Source: Leptospiraceae bacterium | GTDB lineage: Bacteria > Spirochaetota > Leptospiria > Leptospirales > Leptospiraceae | Direction of reading: 5' to 3' | NCBI GenBank assembly: GCA_024233835.1 | Contig: JACKPC010000003.1 | Coordinates: 280,501 to 344,500 of the forward strand | DNA length: 64,000 nt | Part shown: positions 52,810 through 62,500 of the stretch, piece after piece | Numbering within the stretch: position 1 is the stretch's first letter | Layout: every line of letters starts with the position of its first letter | The notes under the pieces: generated by a model | Seen by the model: the letters and a program-made list of their open reading frames with translations, nothing else | The model's database searches: none | What the model was told of the DNA's origin: nothing | Translations under genes and position numbers: made by a program

Positions 52810-53343
52810 TTAGTCAGCCTGTCTTACCACCTTAATAGCAGAAGAGCCGAGTTCGTTACCAATAACAATGTAGAGGTAGTTCTTATCTGATACTGAGTCA
52901 TAGAGAGAAGCGGCAGTCATGATATATTTAGCACTGGCTCCGAGTCCATCAGTTCCGAGTTGAGTCCAGCTTGCACTTGACATGGTTCCGGAAGTAGCAC
53001 CGGGAGTAGTTCCTGTATAACGGAATACTTTTAATCCGTAGGTGGGGTCATCAAAACCAACGTAGAGGTAACCATTACCATTAGCGGTCAACATACTGAT
53101 GGCGGTAGCAGCATCTGTTCCCCCAGTTCCTGTAACAGTTGCTGTTCCTGTACCTGTTCCGGTTTCTGTACCTGTTCCGGTTCCTGTTTCTGTAGAACTT
53201 CCGCCTCCGGGAGGAAGTAATAAAGCACCTCCACCACCTCCACCGCCACCTAAAACGAAGAAAATTAAGGAAGGCCAGGAAGTACACTGGCTGGTGGAAA
53301 AGAGTAAAAAGATGGATAGAAAGAGGATTTTCAATGTTTTCAT
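52810..53343 (-). CDS. Lipoprotein related to the C-terminus of the giant protein
   Basis: 177 residues. Signal with lipobox STSQC, then a Gly octad and a Thr/Gly/Glu low-complexity linker (TGTGTGTETG-type repeats). A domain follows with NGYLYVGFDDPTYGLKVFRY ... WTQLGTDGLG ... NYLYIVIGNELGSSAIKVVRQ. The same series (YLYVGFDN ... GIEVWR ... QIGGDGFGS ... YYLYLSIG ... VRVHRQ) ends the giant protein encoded next to it, so this gene looks like a detached paralogous module on the same strand. Confidence 0.72.
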   Translation of the reverse strand: MKTLKILFLSIFLLFSTSQCTSWPSLIFFVLGGGGGGGGALLLPPGGGSSTETGTGTGTETGTGTGTATVTGTGGTDAATAISMLTANGNGYLYVGFDDPTYGLKVFRYTGTTPGATSGTMSSASWTQLGTDGLGASAKYIMTAASLYDSVSDKNYLYIVIGNELGSSAIKVVRQAD

Positions 53344-53459
53344 GACAGAACTCCTAAAGCAAAGAGACGTAAAAAGGAAATAAATTATTAAGCTATTATT
53401 AAAAAATGCAAGAAAAAAAGTAATTCTCCCAGAGAAGTGGGAAACTTTATTAAACGTAG

Positions 53460-53479
53460 GCGAACCACCGATGGTTCGC
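53460..53479. repeat. Palindromic hairpin repeat, copy 3 of 3
   Basis: GCGAACCA - CCGA - TGGTTCGC; the stem extends to 12 bp (GTAGGCGAACCA). Lies between the giant gene's end and the related lipoprotein gene. Confidence 0.7.
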
Positions 53480-53556
53480 CTACTTCCCCGGAAAATGGAG
53501 CTATTATTTTTTAGAGATTTTGAAAAAGCTCAAATGGTTTATTTGTGCTCATTATT

Positions 53557-56500
53557 TCATGGGGATATAGACCTACTTTTTCTTGCATTTCGTATGTAAT
53601 GTAATAACAGAATTAGAAATGATGCAAATATAAAGAATCCCATAGCATATTTCAAATTTTGCCACTTACCGATATAAGCAATGAGATTAGTTTCTTCCTT
53701 GGGATGCAGTATGTTATTTAAAACAACCGGTCCAATATTCTGCTGTCTGTGAACTCGAACCGGAACACTATTTTTCCCAATACTCAAATAAAGATAATAG
53801 ACAGAACCATTATTCAAGGAAACATGATCATAGATTTCAGTAATATTCGTTCCACTTCCGAATCCATCACCACCTATCTGACTAAAATCGCTTTCTAAAG
53901 ACGGGTTCGTTACATTGGTTCTCCATACTTCAATGCCTGTTGAAACATTGTCAAAACCCACATATAGATAGTCTCCATTACCCGCAACCATAGTAATTTT
54001 ATTATTATTAGTATCTCCGAAGTTTGTTTTACCTGTAGAAGAATTTTGAGCCACAAGAGTCCAATCCCCAGAATCACATTCATTAGCGTTACCGCTTAGG
54101 CCCGGATCGCATTTCCATAGCTGAGGAACTTCCTGTCCAGCAGGACAAAGCATATCATCACTACAGTTGCTTGAAAAAGCACAGCTATTATCCCAGAGAG
54201 CCTGCATACATGCATTTCGAATTACGAATAATTTACCCTGAAACTCGGTGGCACCCGGTATGGGTTTATTGGCCGGAATAAGATCTGTGAGTTTTTCCAG
54301 ACCAATGGAAAAATATTTTTTATAATCGGTTGAATTTGGTGTAATATCAACCCAATCGGAACAAGCAGAACTGGTGCAATTTGTAGGAGCATTATTTGTT
54401 GAACGAATAAAACCTCCATTTTGTTCACAAACACCTGCCGAATAGGTATTACCTTCTTTGCAGGTACTTGTATTAAAAGATATTGAACCTGAATTCATGA
54501 AATAGACTCTATCATTAAAAGAAGTAAAATAGCCTCCTAAATTATCAGGCTGAGCTGGCCTTGTGGCTGCAATTCTTCCTACTCCTGTCATATATCTCAT
54601 ATTCATATAACCTCCATCAGGACCGCAGACCATTTCATTGTTCAGAGTGTTAATCTTGGTAAGAAAAGGGCGGTTTGTTCCAGCTCCAGGTACACTCCAG
54701 TAAATAATTCCATTAAAGATGTGGATAGATTCACTAACTGAATTCCATACTACGCTTGAACTCCAGGATGCACGGCAGCCATCATAGTTATCGAATCCCC
54801 AACTCGCATCAAGATAATCGAAGTTTAATACCGAATCTGTATCAGTTGTAAAATAGAGGTAGTCATTATTACTGTCTTTTACGCCGGATATAAATAAATA
54901 TTCGTTTCCACCGAATGTACCCACAACAAAATTACCCCGACCATTTTCATTATTGGGACCACAGCCGGCAGTTGAATTATTATTAGCTGTGCAACCTGTT
55001 GAGCCTATTGAGTTGAAAGGTGCGGAAGCGGTGCTGTCTGACTGTCTGCTTCCTGTAGTATCTTTTAAAATTTCGAAAGTAAGATTTTCTGGAGAAGAGC
55101 CATCTGCATTAAAGCGTGTAGCTCCATTTCCATTTTTATTCGGACCTATATATATTTTATTATTATATTTTTCTAAATAACCGAATGCCGTTCCATCGCC
55201 AAACGGATCGGAGATAACCGGACCATCTACGAAATTATGAGGAGTGGTTCCGCAACCGGTAAAGCTACCGCGATCTTTTGGAGTTGCTTGTAAATTTTCA
55301 GTTCCGCTTGTATCCTGTATGGCTCCAAAGGAAGTATCATCAAAGCCATCTCCGTTTGTATTATTCGCTGCGATGATTGTGTAGATACTACCATTTTGGT
55401 TGAGTTCATGTGTTATACAGACTTTATTTGGATTTGCTGAAAGTCCACCACATACAGTTCCATCTAATACTTTTACAGAAGTTATGTTTCCGACTTCAGT
55501 TCCGCTTACAATTCCTTTAACTGTATATCTACTGGCACATTCGCTGACAGTGTTACATTCAGCTGAATTTGCTAAATTTACACCGCTTTTAACGGGTTTA
55601 GAGAAGCTTACTACTAGGGATTTTAAATCAATACAAACGCTATTTGAAACTTTTAGTTTTTCCTGTCCTACAAAGTTGGCGTTGTTCGGACAGGCTATGG
55701 TATAGCTTGGATAATCCCTGTGAGTAATACTTGATTTATCGGCTAATACCGTATAGCTGTTGCCGTTAACCTGAGTAAGGGTTGTTAGATCATAGGTATT
55801 ATCATCAATTTTTGTAATCCCTGTTATACTTAGAGATGAACTGGTACCTGTAAAGTTTGAATTATTTGAGCAAATACCTGTTACGGAAGTTGAATTAGCT
55901 ATTTTATAGTTTCCTATAGTTGTGGCCTGTGTTTCATTTACCGGTAAGGAGTAAGTTATTCGCACTGTAGTCGGGTTCATGGAACTGGCATTTGTTAAAA
56001 CAGGAACAGCTACTTCAAACTTTCCGCTTATTGGATTCAGGGATTGTAAGTTTACAGAGGTGTTGGGACTTGTTGCAGTATCGGTAATGGTTCCAAGAAT
56101 GGTAATATAATCCCCTATACTGATACTTGGAGAACCTGTTCCTGCAAAGGTTATGGTTAATTTGTCACCTGTAACGTTCCATACAGCTGAGCTTATATCA
56201 TTCCAGGTGTGTGAGGAACTTAATGATAATATGCTGGCTATATTGTTATTGTCAATATTTGGTTTATTAGTAGGTTCTGAAAATGTTATCAGTAAAGTAT
56301 CATCTGAGTCTATCCCTGCTCCTGCGGTTGCATTTTCTGCCGCAACTGCTGTTAAAATAATGGGTGGGGCCTTATCTATAATTTCAGCGGATAAATCAGC
56401 AACCGATTGTAATTCAACTCCGGAACCTAACCATTTTCCGCTTTGCATTGTGAAAGACATGGATTTTTTCTCAGTTCCGGATACACTAAAGTCGTCAGTG

Positions 56501-59500
56501 ATAACAGTGACAATGTTGTCGCTCGAAATACCAGGATCATCATTCGGAGATGTGATTGTGCCAGTACCTCCGGCAGTGCTATCTATCTTAACTAATGCAG
56601 TTCCATCAAGACTAAATCGTCCTGCTTCAGCGTCAGTAATTGAGCTATCTTGAATATTAGAAGAGAATAGGACCTTTATCTGATCGATCTTACCATCACT
56701 GTCCACATCATATTGATAGATTTGGGTGATAACAGGTCCTATTGTAATAGAAACAGTTTTTGTTGTTGGATTACCTGTGTTATTGGCTGCATCATAAATA
56801 TTACCGGAAGCAGCTACCGTATCCACTCCATTATCTCCTGAGTTGAAAGCTGTATCAAGTAAATATTTAGCTGTATTATCAATTCCACAGGTATCAGTAC
56901 CCATTGCAGTAATAGAAGTCGCTCCTCCGGCACTTAAGTTAGAATAAGTTAAGGTAGAAGTTCCTAAATCTCCGCCACCACCTCCGCAGGCGGGTGAACC
57001 ACTTGCTCCGTAAACTGGTTCGGAAAAAGTGACAGATAGTATATTGCTTGCACTATTTCCTGTAGCACTTACTACAACCGGTTTGGCTGTGTCAGCTTCC
57101 GTGACAGAAGCTGAGAAAGCTTGAGCAACAGTTCCTGTGGCACCTGTGAGAGTAGGTGTAGTGGAAGTAGTCAGGTCGGGTTTGGCCCCTGTATCGTATC
57201 CGGCACCTTCTGTAAAGCTAAGATAAAGAACAGTATCATTAACTGCATCTGTTACACCACAGGCTGAGTTGACTGCTGTTCCATGATGTAAGGCCACATT
57301 GCTGTATCCTGCTATTAACCAGTGGGTGGTAGCTGTTCCGAGAGCATCTACAGAATAACCGGGGAAGGTAGAATCGGTAACGGCAGCACTGAAAGTCAAT
57401 TTGTAGTGATCAATTTTACCATTATTATCACAATCCATAGTCTGAGCAGAACTGATTCCGATTTCATCATCAATAATGGTGAATGTGTGGGTGGTTTGTG
57501 TTCCGAGTGTTGCATTTGTTGGTGAGCTCAAAGTTAGTACTACTGTTTCATTTCCCGATTCATAAATTAAGTCCTGAATTACCGCTATAGTAACGGTTTG
57601 AGAAGTGGTTCCTGCGGAGAAGTTTACAGTTAAAGGAGAACCTATGGCTGTATAGTCAGTGCTGGAAGTTGCAGTACCGCCTGCATCTGTAACTACTACA
57701 CTTACGGTTTTTCCGGAAGCAGCAGAAAGATTCAGGGTAATTAACCTGTTGTTTGTGCTTTCGTCAGTAGAATTACTGGTAGCAGATGCAAATTGCACAG
57801 TTGGAGCCGTATCATCGTTGTTTATTGTTCCACTACCCTGACTATCCGAAATAGTGGCTCCTGTTGCTCCGCTCAGGTTTACATAGAAGGTTTCATTGTT
57901 TTCATCTTTTGTGTCTCCGTTTGCAACAACTGTAATCGTTTTAGAAGTATCTAAGGCTGCGAAGTTAAGGGCAGTTGAGCTAATAGCTGTGTAATCGGAA
58001 TCAGCCGTGGTTGCTGTATTGTCCGCAGTTGCATAGTTTACACTGATGGCTGATTCAGATTGATGGGATAGACTTACAGTAAAAATCACATCTACAGTGC
58101 CGGAGTTTCCTTCTGTTACTGCTACATCATTGATGCTAATAGTAGGTTGCGAATCATTATCGGTAACATTGGCTGTAACGGAAGCGATACTGATTCCATT
58201 GTAATTACCATCTGAACTACTGGCCGAATGTGTTATCGTAGCAGTCTGTGTTCCCTCATAAATCGTATCATCCACAGCCGTTACAGTTACGGTCTGAGTT
58301 GTACTCCAGTTGCCGGAAGTGAAGGTTAAGGAAGTGGGGCTAACAGATGCATCTGCATTTCCGGTGACAGTTATGGTTACATCATTTGTAGGAGCTGAAG
58401 TTAAAACAACTGTATAAGTATCTGTTGTTCCTCCCTCGGTTACATCGGTTGAAGAGGAAGATTCAACAATACTAACACCTGCCGAATCGTTGTCGGTTAT
58501 ATTAGCAGTCACACTGGCAGTTTTCCCATTATAGTTTCCGTCCGTGCTACTGGCTGTATAATTGATGGCCGAAGTATGATTTCCTTCTGCGATAGCATCG
58601 TTTACTGCTGTAACGGTTACTGTCTGTGCGGAGTTCCAGTCACCTGTAGTAAAAGTTAAATCTGTCGGGCTTACTGTTACCTGGCTATTAGGTATCGCCA
58701 CACTTACTGTTACTGTTGCTGTGGGTGCTGCTGTAAGAACTACTGTATAGGTGTCTGTGCTACCTCCTTCCGTAACATTAGTGCTTCCACCGGATTGGGT
58801 GATGGATATAGAGGCTACGTCATTATCTGTAATCGTTACAGCATTGTTGCTGATACTAAAATTATTATAGTAGGTATCGGAGCTTGTAACCGTATGAACA
58901 ATGTTTTGTGTATGTGTGCCTTCAATATTGGAGTCATCAATGGCTGAAACATTTACGGTTTGAGCCGTACTCCAGTTAGAAGAAGTGAAAACAAGCGAAG
59001 TAATTGCTGTAACCTGTGTTCCAGTGTTGAAAGCAATGGTCACATCAGCTGTAGGCTCTGAAGTGAGAACGAGAGTATATGAGTCTGTAGTTCCACCTTC
59101 TGTTACAGCTGCTGTGGTTTTGGAAATCGTAATTCCTGCTGTATCATTATCGGTGATTGTTACTACGTTGTCGCTGATAGAAATCCCATTGTATTTAGAA
59201 TCTGAACTGGATGCAGAATGAGTCAGGTTATGTGTATAAGTGTTGCCTTCCTCTATACTATCATCGATTGCCACCACATTCACGGTTTTTGGAGTATTCC
59301 AATCAGAGGTTGTGAAGGTTACCGGTGATACGTTGGATAGTTGAGGGCTGGTTCCGAAACTTATACTAACATCTGCTGTAGGTTGAGTATTCAAAACAAC
59401 TGTATACGAATCGGAACTTCCTCCTTCTGTTGCACTGGAAGTGGTTTTAGAAAGGGTGACGCCGGCTGTATCATCGTTCGTGATTGTGTAAGTATGGACA

Positions 59501-62500
59501 TTGGTAGAACCAAGGGTCGCCGTAGCACTAGGAGAACTTAAAGTAATGATTATTGTTTCATTACTTTCATCGAGAGAATCATTTACAACAGTAAGGGCTA
59601 TATTTTGAGGAGAGGCTCCGTTGGTAAATGTTAAAGTTCCTGATGCAAGTGTATAGTCAGTTCCGCTACCTGTTGCTGTTCCTCCTGTAACGGCATAGTT
59701 TACAGTCACGGTTGAAGCGGTGGAAAGAGAAAGAGCAACAGGAATATTTACAGAAGTTGTGCTTTCACTATTTGCACTGGATGCAGAAGTAAAGTTAATC
59801 TCCGGTACTGCTGCATTTATCACGATGGCTTTATTGGCACCAAGAGAGTTGGTGGCTCCGGGGCTAAAAAGGGTCAATGTGGCATCATTTAAAGCTGTAT
59901 CCTTTATAGTTCCTCCACTTAGAGCGAGAGCCGTGGTAGCTGTATAATCGAGGTCTGCACTACTATCGCCATTTTGTACTGTATAAGTAAAAGTTAAAGT
60001 GTTGGTTCCACTTCCTGAAGCGTAGGTAGCATTCCTGTCTGTAGTTCCTGTTTCAAGAGTCAAGTACGGAGTGCCACCGCCTGTATTGACCGTAACGGCT
60101 TCAGAGAATGTGACTGTTACATCGATACTGACTCCCGAACCATAAGTTCCATCAGCTTTTGTAGATGTTACATTGGTAACGGTCGGAACGATACCATCAA
60201 TCACGATGGCTTTATTGGCACCTAATGAGTTTGTGGCTCCTGGGCTAAAAAGAGTCAATGTGGCATCATTTAAAGCTGTGTCCTTAATGGTTCCTCCATT
60301 TAGAGCGAGAGAAGTAGTAGCTGTATAATCCAGATCGGTGCTATTGTCTCCTGCCTGAACTGTATAAGTAAAAGTTAAAGTATTGGTTCCGCTTCCGGAA
60401 GCATAGCTTGCTGTCCTGTCTGTAGTCCCGGTTTCCAGGGTTAAAAGTGGAGTACCTGAGACATTCACGTTTTCAGAGAAAACTACTTGAATGCTAATAG
60501 AATCACCCAGTTTGTAGGTTCCATCTGTGGTTGAAGAAGTAACATTACTAACAGTCGGAACGCTTGTGTCAATCACAATGGCTTTATTGGCACCCAGTGA
60601 GTTTGCAGCACCGGGAGCAGCGAGAGTGAGTGTGGCCGGGTTACCGGCTGCATCGTTAATGGTTCCACTGTTTAGAGCCAATGCGGTAGTGCTGATGTAA
60701 TCTAAGTCGGCACTTGTATGGCCGGCAGCTACTGTATAACGGAAAGTTAAAGTATTACTACCTGAACCACCGAAGTAGTCTACGACTGCATCGGTTGCAC
60801 CTGTTTCGAGGGTGATTTGCGGAGTGCCTGTTACAGTAACATTTTCGCTGAAAGTAATGGTCACATCAATTACATCTCCTGCCTTATAGCTTCCATCAGC
60901 TTTGGTAGAAGTTACACTACTGACAGTCGGAACGGTAGTATCAATGACAATAGCCTTATTGGCACCTAGAGAGTTTGCAGCACCGGGAGCCGCAAGAGTG
61001 AGTGTGGCCGGGTTACCTGCTGTATCATTAATGGTTCCGCTATTCAGAACCAGGGCAGAATTGCTAATATAATCTAAATCAGCACTTGTATCACCTGCCT
61101 GCACTGTATAGCTAAAAACTAAGGTACTGCTGCCGCTACCGGAAGTATAACTTACATTTCTATCAGTTGCTCCTGTTTCGAGGGTGATATAGGGGCTACC
61201 TGTGACAAATGCTGCTTCTGAAAAAGAGACTTCAATATCAATTGTATCACCTGCCTTATAACTACCGTTGGCTTTACTGGATGTAACACCGACTATAGTA
61301 GGAACGGTAGTATCAATGACAATGGCTTTATTGGCACCTAAGGAACCAGCTGCTGCCGGATTGGCAAGAGTCAGGGTAGCTGCGTTACCGGCTGCATCAT
61401 TGATGGTTCCGCTATTTAGAGCAAGTGAGTTATTGGCAACGTAGTCGAGGTCAGATGTGGTATGTCCTGCACCCACAGTGTAACGGAAAGTTAAGGTGTT
61501 ACTACCGGAACCACCGAAATAGTCTACGACTGCATCGGTTGATCCGGTTTCGAGGGTGATTTGTGGAGTTCCTGTTACGGTAACATTTTCGCTGAAAGTA
61601 ATCGTAACATCGATTACTTCACTGGCTTTATAACTGCCATCAGCTTTTGTGGAAGTTACATTGGTAACAGTCGGAACGGTAGTATCAATTACAATAGCTT
61701 TATTGGCACCTAAAGAACCTGCTGCTGCCGGATTGGCAAGAGTAAGCGTTGCAGCGTTTCCGGCTGCATCGTTAATGGTTCCGCTATTTAGAGCAAGAGA
61801 GTTATTAGCAACATAGTCGAGGTCAGCACTTGTATCACCAGCCTGAACTGTATAAGTAAAAGTTAAAGTATTGGTTCCTGAACCGGAAGCATAGGTAGCA
61901 TTTCTATCGGTTGCTCCGGTTTCGAGGGTTAAAGACGGAGTTCCTCCGGTTGTATTTACCGTAACCGCTTCGGAGAAGGTAATTTGGATGCTGACTGACT
62001 GCCCGGCTTTATAGGTCCCATCGGCAGTAGAAGAAGATACGTTTGTCACGGTCGGAACAGCAGTATCAATCACGATAGCCTTATTTGCACCTAAAGAGCC
62101 TGCTGCTGCCGGGTTTGCAAGAGTAAGCGTAGCAGCGTTTCCGGCTGCATCGTTAATGGTTCCGCTGTTTAGAGCAAGTGAGCTATTGGCAACGTAGTCG
62201 AGGTCAGCACTGGTGTCACCAGCCTGAACTGTATAAGTAAAAGTTAAAGTACTGGTTCCTGAACCGGAAGCATAGGTAGCATTTCTATCGGTTGCTCCGG
62301 TTTCGAGGGTTAAAGACGGAGTTCCTCCGGTTGTATTTACCGTAACAGCTTCCGAAAAGGTCACCTGAATGCTGACTGAATCACCGGCTTTATAGGTTCC
62401 ATCGGTAGTAGAAGAAGTTACATTGGTAACAGTCGGTACTGTAGTATCAATGACAATGGCTTTGTTTGCACCTAAAGAGCCTGCTGCTGCCGGGTTTGCA

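Noticed and set aside
53081..53383. Pro/Val-rich and Arg/Asn-rich ORFs over the lipoprotein linker
   Set aside because: They are alternative-frame readings of the Gly/Thr codon repeats in the lipoprotein gene.
54953..59947. Plus-strand ORFs opposite the giant gene
   Set aside because: All are antisense shadows of the repetitive coding sequence, rich in Val/Ser/Pro without start signals.
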